Positions 1 through 9,410 of a DNA stretch of 64,000 nucleotides are shown here, one piece after another. How positions within the stretch are numbered: the stretch's first letter is position 1; the number at the start of each line of letters is the position of its first letter. The notes under the pieces are model-generated. The model was given only the letters and a program-made list of their open reading frames with translations. It ran no database searches and was not told the DNA's origin. The position numbers and the translations under genes were made by a program. The DNA comes from Vanessa cardui (lineage: Eukaryota; Arthropoda; Insecta; Lepidoptera; Nymphalidae), in NCBI RefSeq assembly GCF_905220365.1, contig NC_061153.1:1632001-1696000 (forward strand), in the 5' to 3' direction.

Positions 1-11
1 TGCAAACAAAG

Positions 12-502
12 ATGTTAATAGATTCTAGTTGCAAGCAGAATTTAATTACGGCAGCAACCTGGGAATCATTGAAGAGAAATAAAGTTAATCTGTATAATCA
101 ACAGGCAAAACCTAATGTAACTTTTATGGCTTACGGTAGTTCCACACCACTTAAGATAAAAGGATAATTTGAAGCTATAATAAAGATAGGACAGAGGTCG
201 GAGAGATCAACTTTTTATGTTATCATAGATGGTACGAGAAACCTTTTAGGGAAGACTACAGCAATATCATTAGGAGTTTTGAGAATTGGATCAAGCTTAG
301 GGGTAAATCAAGTAGAGACAGGAAAATTTCCCAAATTTAAAGATGTGCTTGTCCATTTAGCAATTGACGATTCCATTCCACCCGTATCACAGCCATACAG
401 GAGGATTCCTATACCTTTAGAATCTAAAATTGAACAAAAAATCGAAGAACTTAAACAAAGAGACATAATAGAACCAGTCTTAGGTTCTTCTAGATGGGTA
501 TC
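12..502 (+). pseudogene. Gypsy-1 pol, protease and N-terminal reverse transcriptase
   Basis: Reading from 12 gives an aspartic-protease-like stretch with IDSS near residues 3-6, where retropepsins have D-T/S-G; the glycine is replaced by serine. The frame hits a TAA at 165-167 and stays open after it. The RT N-terminus follows, with the Gypsy-typical segment containing PVSQPYRRIP and a stretch on specific binding of the RT fingers ending in W-V-S at 502. There LINE-A1 is inserted; the next residues (P-V-V-P-V) are at 8019. The start of the gene lies upstream of the window. Family assignment is firm; the protease limit is approximate. Confidence 0.85.
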
Positions 503-536
503 AATAGATTTTTTCGCGGAATAGATTTTTTCGCGG
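503..536 (+). repeat. Tandem 17-bp repeat at the LINE-A1 5' end
   Basis: Two exact head-to-tail copies of aatagattttttcgcgg open the element, directly followed by gtaggagtg. The other two LINE-A 5' ends here (near 25172 antisense and 25506 sense) share TTTTTTC plus GGGTAGGAGT but have one copy each. The duplication may be a small 5' monomer array or an artefact of target-primed integration. Confidence 0.8.
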
Positions 537-734
537 GTAGGAGTGAAACTGACAACACAGCTGTTTTTGACACTCGTATTTATTTTTAAAAATTTAATTA
601 ATTTAATGCATAAATTACTTATGTGCATATAATCTTGCACCTTACTACCTACCAGCAAGTGTTTTCCTTTTGATTTACACTTTAATTCACAATAAAAGTT
701 ATTACCAACTAAAACCACCACATCACTCACAACA

Positions 735-1469
735 ATGGACGCCATGAAGGACTCAATTTCTGCACTGTCAGACATGTTTAACGCCAGAATGTCTGAATTC
801 CAAAGGGAGTTAAACAAAGGAAATTCACCAGCTTCCACTGCAACACTATCCTCAGATTTTTCAGCTTTTAAAACCTTTATCGTCACGGCACTGAACACAC
901 TTCAGCGTCAGGTTGAATTTCTTGGCAGAGAAATTGATCGGCTAGAGATGAGACGCAGAAGGAAGATGTTGTTACTCCATGGGCTGCCGGAAGACAAATC
1001 TGAGGACACTTCGGCTCGTGTTACCACCGTTGTAGCGGACCATCTCAACCTTGGAAATTTCTCTAGCAATAGCATCAAGGCATCTTATAGGTTGGGTCGC
1101 CCACTGGAAAATAAGCCTAGACCTATAGTAATAAAATTCACTGACGCTGCTAGTCGAGATAAGGTCTGGTTCGCCAAATCCAAACTTAAGGGTACTGGAT
1201 TTACACAGTCAGAATTCTTGACAAAAATCCGACACCGAGTGTTCTTAGAGGCAAGACAGCGTTTCGGCGTAAGCAATTTCTGGACATGGGATGACTGCAT
1301 CCACATTGTAATGGATGGTGTGCACCACAGGGCTGAGTGCATACCCGATCTTGATTGCATCTCCAATTCGTCATCCTCTCAAAAATCTCTACCACCAGTG
1401 AAGACTGCAGCATCCAGAGTTGATCAAAAAGTGATTGCTCCTCGTACCAAGCGAGTGGTAAAAAAATAA
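735..1469 (+). CDS. LINE-A1 ORF1 protein (L1-type RNA-binding ORF1p)
   Basis: An intact 244-residue protein starting at an ATG in MDAMKDSIS. Residues ~1-75 look like a heptad-rich coiled coil. Residues ~80-160 resemble the RRM-like domain of L1 ORF1 proteins (MLLLHGLPE near 84-92, then RLGRPLENKPRPIVIKF and RDKVWFAKSKLKGTG). A C-terminal domain follows, with the FLEARQRFG and FWTWDD segments, and a basic tail. Such proteins are known to bind element RNA as trimers and act as nucleic-acid chaperones. Two relatives lie in this window (24494-24967 antisense, broken, and 25724-26467, intact). No zinc knuckle is present, unlike the ORF1 proteins of the Jockey, I and R1 elements here. Confidence 0.87.
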   Translation: MDAMKDSISALSDMFNARMSEFQRELNKGNSPASTATLSSDFSAFKTFIVTALNTLQRQVEFLGREIDRLEMRRRRKMLLLHGLPEDKSEDTSARVTTVVADHLNLGNFSSNSIKASYRLGRPLENKPRPIVIKFTDAASRDKVWFAKSKLKGTGFTQSEFLTKIRHRVFLEARQRFGVSNFWTWDDCIHIVMDGVHHRAECIPDLDCISNSSSSQKSLPPVKTAASRVDQKVIAPRTKRVVKK

Positions 1470-1954
1470 GTGATTACCATTTTATTTTAATCAGTTCTTA
1501 TTTTAATTCTTATTAGTCGTTCCTCATGTATTCTTCATTTGTGATAGCACCTTATTAATTATTTGCCGATTACAACAATATTAATTAATTTCACAACGTA
1601 CCCACATTTACTTTCTTAATATGTATGTTTTTGTTTTAATATAACTTTTTATTAGGTACATTATGCGAGAACATTGTTTATATCTTTGACAATGATAGCC
1701 TGACATGCAGAACGGGTTGCCAGTTGCTATACGTTCGGAAATAACTTACTTAGTATAAATAATAGATAGTTATTTAATTAGATTGTCTCATATTTATTTA
1801 TTTATTTAATTAGATATCTATCTAGATATTTAATTAGATATTAGATTTTTTACATTAGATTTTATTATAGTGCAATTAATAATTTTTCGGTTGCTTTTTT
1901 GACGTAGTGATTTTACTTTTTACTTTATGATTAGTTATTATCATTTTTTTTTTC

Positions 1955-4473
1955 TCAAAAATCAAAATCAAAATAAACTTTATTCAAGTAGGCTTTTATA
2001 AGCACTTTTGAATCGTCATTTTACAATTAAGTGAAGCTACCACCGGTTCGGAAAGTAGATTCTACCGAGAAGAACCGGCAAGAAACTCAGTAGTTACTCT
2101 TTTTTAACATTTAAAAAATACAACGTCATGTTAATTAAATACAATTATTTCAATTAATGTATCCTGCTTGGAAGTCAACAGGTATTAACTCCACGCTTTT
2201 TTATCATCTACAAAATCTTGTATCGAATAGTATGCTTTTTCTACCAATGTATTTTTAATAAACGATTTGAATTTACTAAACGGCAAAGCTAAAAATTTCT
2301 GCGGAATTTTATTATAGAAACGGATACCTTGCCCCAAGAAGGATCTATTGACTTTGCGGAGTCGGAAACTTGGCGTTATAAGTTTATCCTTACTTCTAGT
2401 GCATATACAATGATTATCACTGATTTTATCAAAGTGATCAATGTTACTGTGAATATACATGATATTGTTGTAAATATATTGCGACGCAACAGTAAGTATT
2501 CCTACTCTGTTAAAAACATCCCGAAGAGAGTCTCTAGCTCCAAGATTATAAATAAACCGAATTGCTCTCTTTTGTAAAATAAAGACAGATTCAATATCTG
2601 CAGCGTTACCCCAAAGTAATATGCCATATGACATAATACTGTGAAAATAACCAAAATAAACTAAACGAGCGGTATCAATATCAGTTAGTTGTCTAACTTT
2701 TCTAACCGCGTATGTTGCGGAGCTGAGTCTTCCTGTTAGGGATGATAAATGAGAAGTCCACTGAAGTCTGGAATCCAATTCTATTCCTAAAAACACCGTA
2801 GTATCACCTACTTCAAGACGGTCACCATTTAAAGATATATTATAATTTTGCTTGCTAACATTAGGTAGGGTAAAAACTACACATTTTGTTTTTTGAGCAT
2901 TCAAAACTAAATTATTTACTGTAAACCAATTGTTTATCTGTGATAATGCACCGTTCACATCGTCATAGTAATTTTTTTTCCTGTCAACCTTAAAAATCAG
3001 CGAAGTATCGTCAGCAAACAACACTATATCACAAATACCCTTAACATAGAAAGGAAGATCATTTATATATACTAGGAATAGAAAGGGACCCAAAATTGAA
3101 CCTTGTGGAACTCCCATTTTTAACGTAGATCCAGAAGACTTTATTCCATTAATGAAAACTTGCTGGATTCTTTGACTTAAATATGAAGCGATGAGATCAA
3201 GAGCTTTACGTTTAACACCGTAATATTTGAGCTTATAAAGAAGCGTTTCGTGTTCTACACAATCGAATGCTTTAGTTAAATCACAGAATACTCCAATAGC
3301 GTTCTGTGATTTCTCCCAAGCATCGTAAATATGTTTGAGAAGCGCAATTCCCGCATCAGTTGTCGAGCGACCTCTTCTAAAACCGAATTGCCCACCATGA
3401 AAAATAGCATTTGTACCGAAATGGACGAGAAGTTGATTTAAAATAATTTTTTCGAAAATTTTACTTAAGGATGGGAGTATTGAAATAGGCCTGTAATTAC
3501 CGGGATCGCTTCTGTTTCCAGTTTTAAAAAGTGGTAAAACTTTACTACATTTTAACAAGTTAGGAAATGAACCCGTGTCCAAACTCTTGTTAAAAATTAC
3601 TGCTATATACGGAGCAATATCGTATATGATGTTATTAAAAAAATTTACCGAAATGCCCCATATGTCGTTAGTTTTTTTAATATTTATAGTTTTAAATACT
3701 TTTATGACATCTATTGCAGAAACCGTTTCAAATGAAAAATCAATAACGCATTTAGAAACACTATTATTTAATAACCTAGCTGCATTTGATGTAGATGATT
3801 TTAAATGAAATGTTATTTTATGGGGTACTTTATCAAAAAATGATTCAAATAAATTAGCAACCTCTAATTCAGAACTCGTGTATCTACTACCTGTGTTCAA
3901 TTCTATTGGTATCATTTCCTTTTTGGGTTTTCCACTAACACTACTAATAACATCCCATGTGGCTTTAATTCTATTATCAGAATTCAGGATTTTTTTCTTT
4001 AAATATAAGGACTTAGCAGAAATGCATACTGTTTTAAAAATTTTGGAATATTTAATGACGTATTCTAAAAAGGCTACGCTTCGATTCCACCGCCTCATAT
4101 CATATAAGTCGTATAATTTATTTCTACTTTTATAAATACCAACAGTAGCCCAGTCACTAAACTTTAATTTTGTGTTACTATAACATGATTTCATTTTAAA
4201 TATATTGTTAAATTCTTTTAGTATTACTTCAAAAAATGAATTATAAAGCTCATTTGGATCCTGTGTCGTAAGATCTAGATTAGACAATTTATACGCCACA
4301 ATATCTTTAAAACAATGTAATTTGTTAGCCGTTATTGGCCTGTATGTTATTTTTTTTAAATGATTTATTTCTTTGTGTTTTAATGAAAACTTCTGACCAC
4401 AATGGTCAGAAGTTAAATTATTTATAATTATCTCGTTGTAAGATTTTTGTAAGCTGTATTTGCTGTCATTGTC
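1955..4473 (-). mobile_element. Daphne-like-1: 5'-truncated antisense LINE inside LINE-A1
   Basis: An antisense LINE sits between ORF1 and ORF2 of LINE-A1. Its 5' end is truncated inside the endonuclease near 4473. Its 3' end, on the minus strand, carries the block GAGTTTCTTGCCGGTTCTTC, then ACTTGAATAAAG and a short TTTGAT-type tail around 1955-1985. 5' truncation with an intact 3' tail is the normal product of target-primed reverse transcription. Relatives are at 14885-15734, 31652-31895 and 34054-36523. The name Daphne-like is a working label; a Jockey- or CR1-type RT is certain but the clade is not. Confidence 0.85.
2185..4473 (-). CDS. Daphne-like-1 endonuclease C-terminus and reverse transcriptase
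   Basis: One open frame of about 760 codons, with no stop between 4473 and 2185. It begins inside the endonuclease (LTSDHCGQ near 4405, the S-D-H catalytic motif). A linker with KFSDWATVGIYKSRN follows, then the RT with NYRPISILPSLSKIFEK, the A motif GVFCDLTKAFDCVEH, GVPQGSILGPFLF and the catalytic FADDTS. The C-terminal thumb region ends in DDKKAWS. No endonuclease N-terminus exists, so it cannot be an autonomous gene. It is the best-preserved RT of this family in the window, with no frameshift, which suggests a fairly young insertion. Confidence 0.88.
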   Translation of the reverse strand, partial: DNDSKYSLQKSYNEIIINNLTSDHCGQKFSLKHKEINHLKKITYRPITANKLHCFKDIVAYKLSNLDLTTQDPNELYNSFFEVILKEFNNIFKMKSCYSNTKLKFSDWATVGIYKSRNKLYDLYDMRRWNRSVAFLEYVIKYSKIFKTVCISAKSLYLKKKILNSDNRIKATWDVISSVSGKPKKEMIPIELNTGSRYTSSELEVANLFESFFDKVPHKITFHLKSSTSNAARLLNNSVSKCVIDFSFETVSAIDVIKVFKTINIKKTNDIWGISVNFFNNIIYDIAPYIAVIFNKSLDTGSFPNLLKCSKVLPLFKTGNRSDPGNYRPISILPSLSKIFEKIILNQLLVHFGTNAIFHGGQFGFRRGRSTTDAGIALLKHIYDAWEKSQNAIGVFCDLTKAFDCVEHETLLYKLKYYGVKRKALDLIASYLSQRIQQVFINGIKSSGSTLKMGVPQGSILGPFLFLVYINDLPFYVKGICDIVLFADDTSLIFKVDRKKNYYDDVNGALSQINNWFTVNNLVLNAQKTKCVVFTLPNVSKQNYNISLNGDRLEVGDTTVFLGIELDSRLQWTSHLSSLTGRLSSATYAVRKVRQLTDIDTARLVYFGYFHSIMSYGILLWGNAADIESVFILQKRAIRFIYNLGARDSLRDVFNRVGILTVASQYIYNNIMYIHSNIDHFDKISDNHCICTRSKDKLITPSFRLRKVNRSFLGQGIRFYNKIPQKFLALPFSKFKSFIKNTLVEKAYYSIQDFVDDKKAWS

Positions 4474-4654
4474 TTATTATAAATTGTTGGTTTTTTAGGG
4501 TATAAAGTGTAAAGCTTTCTTTTTTCATACGCTGGCGGGTGTATGGACGACATATAGATAAGACCTCATTTATATTAATCTTAGTTTATTTTCGTTTTAA
4601 TTACATTTATATTTATTTATTCATTTTTTATTTTTTACATACATATTATATACT

Positions 4655-4661
<7 letters not shown>

Positions 4662-4731
<70 letters not shown>
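4662..4731 (+). repeat. (TA)n microsatellite upstream of LINE-A1 ORF2
   Basis: About 35 TA units lie just before the ORF2 ATG at 4743. LINE-A2 has a shorter (TA)n at about 26994-27036, also just upstream of its ORF2, so the tract seems to belong to the family's inter-ORF spacer. The tract is open in the ORF2 frame, which extends the apparent ORF upstream to 4539; that extension is low-complexity and not thought to be coding. Confidence 0.9.
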
Positions 4732-4737
<6 letters not shown>

Positions 4738-4742
4738 TTATT

Positions 4743-7688
4743 ATGACAAGCGACAATAACGACATCTATCATTCTTTTTCTTCTTCGACTGGTGTGATCA
4801 GTGATGATTTAAGTTTTCACAGTATTCCTTCTCTCTCCGAAACTCTTGATTCCCAATTCCATGATCTACCAAAAACCTTTAACATCATCCATATCAATGC
4901 GCAAAGTATCCCTGCTCATTATCCCGATATGTTATCTTCATTCCATAATAAAAACATTCACGCTATTTTAGTATCAGAATCTTGGCTGAAACCTTGTCTA
5001 CCCTCAACTTCCTACTCTCTTCCTGGTTTCCATCTTATCCGCAATGATCGTATTGGCCGAACAGGGGGTGGTGTTGCAATTTACTTGCGACCCCATATCC
5101 CCTTTACCATTATTAACACTTCCGTCTCATGTGACGGTCATGGCCCCGAACATCTTTTCATTGAGATCATATTCTCTCACACAAAACTTTTATTAGGTGT
5201 TTATTATAGCCCATCACTAACTGTTGACTATTTTGGTTCGTTTGAAAATCTTCTGGAATTATATACTCCCCAATATACTCATACAGTGTTGATGGGCGAT
5301 TTTAATACTTGCCTGCTCAAGCAAGACAGCAGGTCTTCACGCCTCTGCTCTCTTGTAAACTCGGCCAATATGCATATCCTCCCCCTAAATGCTACGCGTT
5401 CCTTTCCTAACTCGACTCCTTCCCTTCTTGACCTTATTCTTGTTTCCTCGCCCGAACACGTTGAGAAACATGGACATTCTGCCGATGCTTTTTCATATCA
5501 CGACTTAATTTTCCTTTCTTACAAAATTAGACCCCCAAAAGCAAAGTCAAGAATTCTTCTGCAGCGCAATTTTGGTGGCATGGATCTGAACCGCTTACGT
5601 GATGATGCGGCTAAGATTGACTGGTCAGTGGTGTTTAGCACGTCTGCGGTGGATGAAAAGGTAGCTATATTTAATTCGCTTTTGACACAGCTATTTGATA
5701 AACATGCTCCGATACGACCTGTGCGTGTTAAGCATTTGCCTGCTCCTTGGCTAACCGCTGATATCAAGTTGTTACAAGACCTAAAAAATAAAGCTCGAGC
5801 AAAGTACAAACGAGATCCGACTTCAAGTAATAGGGAGATTTATAAAAAAATTCGGAATCGCTGCAACAAGGCATGTAGAGATGCACAACGACGCCATATT
5901 CACAAATCTGTCACTGAGGAAGAAGATTCCGCTAAAGTGTGGAAATTCCTTAAGTCTTTGGGAGTTGGCAAGGTTAAACAGAACCTTAATCTAAGCACGT
6001 TCGACCTTAACGAACTCAATAAATATTTCATCTCATCATCTACTATTGATAATACTACAAAATCTAATACTCTTAGTTTTCTTTCAGCCATAAATACTCC
6101 TATGACATATTCCCCTTTTAATTTCTCTCAATTATCTGAATGTGATGTTAAGAAGAACTTACTTGCTGTCAATTCTAATGCAGTGGGCTGTGACTGCCTC
6201 AGTCGTAACATGATCGTTCCCATTTGTGATCTTATTATTCCTATTCTAACCCACATTTTTAATCATTCCTTCTCATCCGGTACTTTTCCCTCCTGTTGGA
6301 AAGACGCCCAAATTATTCCTCTCCCTAAGAAGTCTAATCCATTAGCCTTTACTGATCTTCGTCCTATTTCAATTCTTCCTTTCCTGTCCAAAGTACTGGA
6401 GCGTCTTGTCCATCAACAATTATCCTTGTTCCTTTCATCGAATAATCTCCTAAATCCACTCCAATCCGGCTTCCGCAAGGGTCATAGTACGACCACTGCT
6501 CTTGTTAAAATTTCAGATGACATTAGACTTGCAATGGATAATCAAAGGCTTACGGTGTTAACATTGCTTGACTTTAGCAATGCCTTTAACACAGTGGACA
6601 TTGATATTCTCTTGGCCATCCTACGTTCTCTTAACATATCTCCATCAGTAATTGATTGGTTTCGTAGTTACTTGTACGGGCGCCGGCAGCGGTTGCGTGT
6701 CCAGGATTCATATTCAAACTGGTCTTACGTAACTGCTGGCGTCCCACAAGGTGGCGTGTTGTCTCCCCTCCTGTTTTCTATTTTTATCAATTCAATAAGT
6801 CAACATATCTCTTCTCTCTACCACTTGTATGCAGACGATCTCCAAATTTACTCCCACACAAAACTAACTGACTTACCAACGGCCATAACAAATTTAAACA
6901 ATGACTTGCAAGGCATTTACAAATGGAGTATCTCCTTTGGTTTAAATATCAACCCATCAAAAAGTCAAGTCACAATAATTGGAAGTCCCAAAATGGTCTG
7001 TCGTATAGATTGGTCACTTGTTCCACCAGTTAGATTTAACAACACGACTATTAATTTTAGCGATAAGGTAAAAAACCTTGGCGTCGTCTTTGACCGGTAT
7101 CTCTCTTGGTCGCCGCAGGTAGGCGAGCTTAGTAGGAAAATATTTGCAGCCATGGGCTCTCTTCGCCGGCTGCAGTATTTTCTTCCATTGCCTACTAAAA
7201 TTGCATTGGCACAAACTCTCCTATTACCCATTCTTGACTATGCTGATACTTGCTTTCTCGATCTTAAAGAGGAGCAATTAAATAAACTTGAGCGCCTTCA
7301 AAATCTTTGCATTCGGTTCATATTTGGTCTTCGCAAATATGACCACATCTCCGAACTTCGTAATAAGCTCAAGTGGCTTCCAATTCGCTTTCGCAGGAAT
7401 ACGCATATCCTTTCCTTACTTTACTGTGTACTTTTTCATCCTGACACACCTTTTTACCTTAAAGAGCGCTTTGAGTTCCTCTGTGATACCCACGAACGTT
7501 CCCTCCGATCCAACAATACCCTTACCTTAAAAACCCCCTCTCACTCATCTTCCTTCTATTCCAATTCCTTCACAGTAAAAGCAGTACGCCTTTGGAACTC
7601 CCTTCCTATTAGCATTAGAAAAGCGCAATCCCACACTCGTTTCAAAAAATACCTAAAAGAACATTACTTGTCGCTTAATACGTCATAA
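4743..7688 (+). CDS. LINE-A1 ORF2 protein: endonuclease and reverse transcriptase, intact
   Basis: An intact 981-residue protein; the ATG at 4743 is chosen because LINE-A2 ORF2 starts at the matching place. The N-terminal ~240 residues are an APE-type endonuclease (INAQSIPAHYPDM, VSESWLKP, MGDFNTCL, SYHDLIF). A linker follows (CRDAQRRHIHKS), then the RT: LRPISILPFLSKVLERL, the A motif LLDFSNAFNTVD, GVPQGGVLSPLLF, catalytic YADDLQIY and a CR1/Jockey-type C-terminus with RLWNSLP. The enzyme nicks target DNA and primes reverse transcription from the nick. All catalytic motifs look complete. The element's only visible defect is the Daphne-like insertion between its ORFs, so this copy was active until recently on the element's timescale. 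Confidence 0.92.
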   Translation: MTSDNNDIYHSFSSSTGVISDDLSFHSIPSLSETLDSQFHDLPKTFNIIHINAQSIPAHYPDMLSSFHNKNIHAILVSESWLKPCLPSTSYSLPGFHLIRNDRIGRTGGGVAIYLRPHIPFTIINTSVSCDGHGPEHLFIEIIFSHTKLLLGVYYSPSLTVDYFGSFENLLELYTPQYTHTVLMGDFNTCLLKQDSRSSRLCSLVNSANMHILPLNATRSFPNSTPSLLDLILVSSPEHVEKHGHSADAFSYHDLIFLSYKIRPPKAKSRILLQRNFGGMDLNRLRDDAAKIDWSVVFSTSAVDEKVAIFNSLLTQLFDKHAPIRPVRVKHLPAPWLTADIKLLQDLKNKARAKYKRDPTSSNREIYKKIRNRCNKACRDAQRRHIHKSVTEEEDSAKVWKFLKSLGVGKVKQNLNLSTFDLNELNKYFISSSTIDNTTKSNTLSFLSAINTPMTYSPFNFSQLSECDVKKNLLAVNSNAVGCDCLSRNMIVPICDLIIPILTHIFNHSFSSGTFPSCWKDAQIIPLPKKSNPLAFTDLRPISILPFLSKVLERLVHQQLSLFLSSNNLLNPLQSGFRKGHSTTTALVKISDDIRLAMDNQRLTVLTLLDFSNAFNTVDIDILLAILRSLNISPSVIDWFRSYLYGRRQRLRVQDSYSNWSYVTAGVPQGGVLSPLLFSIFINSISQHISSLYHLYADDLQIYSHTKLTDLPTAITNLNNDLQGIYKWSISFGLNINPSKSQVTIIGSPKMVCRIDWSLVPPVRFNNTTINFSDKVKNLGVVFDRYLSWSPQVGELSRKIFAAMGSLRRLQYFLPLPTKIALAQTLLLPILDYADTCFLDLKEEQLNKLERLQNLCIRFIFGLRKYDHISELRNKLKWLPIRFRRNTHILSLLYCVLFHPDTPFYLKERFEFLCDTHERSLRSNNTLTLKTPSHSSSFYSNSFTVKAVRLWNSLPISIRKAQSHTRFKKYLKEHYLSLNTS

Positions 7689-7859
7689 CTTATTTTACAC
7701 TTTTGTTAATATGTATGTATATGTATGTGTATATGTATATGTATGTATATATTTCATTTATATCTATTATTATATATTTATATATTCTTTCCATATTGAT
7801 ATATATTGATTTGTATGTAATATATTTTAGTCAATTAATTTATAACTTTTGTACGCCTC

Positions 7860-8014
7860 CAAACCGCTTCCATTTATTTTTTCAGTCCTATGCCCAAAGG
7901 TTGTCTGGAAGAAATTGCTACCGTAGCGATAAGACCGCCTTTGTACATCTACTCAACATGTTACCCATTTGCCTTGTTTTTTATTATTGGTGTACAATAA
8001 AGAGTATTTATTAT
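7860..8014 (+). other. LINE-A 3' terminal block
   Basis: The 3' UTR end contains AAAGGTTGTCTGGAAGA, GCGATAAGACCGCC and GTGTACAATAAA, then a TTATT-rich tail. The same block ends LINE-A2 (30340-30490) and LINE-A3 (31495-31645). In LINEs this part of the RNA is recognised by the cognate RT, so it marks family membership; I know closely similar tails from many lepidopteran genomes. Confidence 0.8.
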
Positions 8015-8018
8015 TATC

Positions 8019-8697
8019 CCCTGTGGTGCCTGTCCTTAAAGATAATGGAGAAGTACGTCTTTGTATAGACATGAGGCGAGCTAACAAAGCCATTATACGT
8101 GAAAACCACCCACTACCGGCAATGGACATGCTCTTGACCCAAATTGAGAGATGCTAGAATTTTTTCAAAGTTAGACATAAAATACGCTTTTCATCAAATT
8201 GAAATACACCCAGATTCGAGACATATTACCACGTTCATCACCAGTAAGGGATTGTATAGATACAAACGATTGATGTTTGGGATATCATGCGCTCCGAAAA
8301 TCTTCCAGAAAACTTTAGAGCGCATGTTGCTAGGCTGTGAAGGTGTAGTAAATTACATTGACGACATCTTAGTGTTTGGGAAAGATTTAAATGAGCACGA
8401 TTTGCGATTGCAGAAACTATTGTCTATACTAAAAGATTATAATGTTGTAATAAGAGAAGACAAATGCTCTTTCAGGATGACAAATGTAAACTTTTTAGGA
8501 CATCAGTTGTCAGCTGAAGGTGTTAGACCATTGGATAAATATATTGCAACAATTAAGGGCTTTAGAGCTCCCAAGACAACAGGCGAACTACAAAGTTTCT
8601 TAGGGCTGGTAAACTTCGTAAGTAAACGGATCCCCAATTATGCTACAGCCACTGAACCTCTTAAGAGCGCAGTCTGTAAGCGTGGGAATTTATTTTC
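8019..8697 (+). pseudogene. Gypsy-1 reverse transcriptase core
   Basis: This continues the RT broken at 502. It shows VLKDNGEVRLCIDMR, then a +1 frameshift near 8150, FSKLDIKYAFHQIE with the first catalytic Asp, LMFGISCAPKIFQ, the catalytic YIDDILVF and the FLGHQLS and FLGLVNF segments of the thumb and connection. All RT catalytic aspartates are present. Similarity stops near 8697 after KRGNLF; the missing RNase H start resumes near 13230 with NCFDSLKD. Confidence 0.87.
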
Positions 8698-9410
8698 GAA
8701 CACAAACATAGGTATTTTACAATAATACATTTGCATTTCACGGTGTATCGTACGCATCCCCTGATATAATTACTTGCTTTTTGTCGTTGCAACAAATAAA
8801 TTATATTTTCATTGCGTATTCACAACGAAGGTATTTATAAAAATACATTTAAATACGAGTAATGTATTTAGCTATGAGGTTGTCACTCGCAAAATCAATT
8901 TTAAATTGTTTGTTAGCAAAGGGTGCGGTCAGAGTGCAATAAGATGCCTAATATACCTAATGATTTTTAGATTTTCAACTACTTTTGTCTAAATAAATAA
9001 TTATTAGTTTGTGAATATTTTAAGCTTGGTAGCTATATCAAATAAAAGCGTAGACACATTAAATAATCACTTACTAATATTTAATAAATAAAAATAACGG
9101 AAGCATATATTAATTATATTGCTTTTTTTAAATTCACTAAAATCAATTAAATAAACACAAAAATATTACAATTTGACAATTATTACGATAACAGCGGTAA
9201 TAAAAAAATACCTAACACAATTTTTTTATACATTACAATCCTTAGCAGAAAAAACTAATAATACATTTACAACAAAAAAAAAAAACAATAATTGTTTGGT
9301 GTTATGGGGGATAAAAAACCTTTGTCTTGGTTAAATAATTCAATTAAAAATATTTTATATCAGGTACATAAAATTATATATATTTTTTATATTAGGTACA
9401 TATAGTTATT
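8698..9410 (+). other. AT-rich stretch, no gene recognised
   Basis: About 700 bp, very AT-rich, inside the second insertion into Gypsy-1. Only short open frames occur and none has a recognisable motif. It may be decayed 3' sequence of an unidentified element. Confidence 0.5.

Larger units (their letters stand above)
503..8018 (+). mobile_element. LINE-A1: non-LTR retrotransposon (CR1/Jockey-like), both ORFs open
   Basis: A two-ORF LINE inserted into the RT gene of Gypsy-1. ORF1 (735-1469) and ORF2 (4743-7688) are both uninterrupted, and the inter-ORF spacer holds an antisense Daphne-like LINE (1955-4473). The 5' end follows a doubled 17-mer, and the 3' end carries a GCGATAAGACCGCC block and GTGTACAATAAA followed by a TTATT-rich tail. 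TATC flanks the insertion at 499-502 and 8015-8018, which fits a short target duplication. Related copies are at 24494-25172 (antisense head), 25506-30490 and 30585-31645. The clade is not certain: the RT resembles the CR1/Jockey group while ORF1 has an L1-type (Transposase_22-like) layout. Confidence 0.88.

Noticed and set aside
4388..4412. 10-bp inverted repeat acttctgacc / ggtcagaagt
   Set aside because: It lies in the S-D-H region of the Daphne-like endonuclease and encodes expected residues; no extra bases compared with Daphne-like-B, so it is a chance palindrome and not an inverted duplication.
4539..4742. Upstream extension of LINE-A1 ORF2
   Set aside because: The extra 68 codons are mostly a (TA)n tract giving Ile-Tyr repeats and have no counterpart in LINE-A2.
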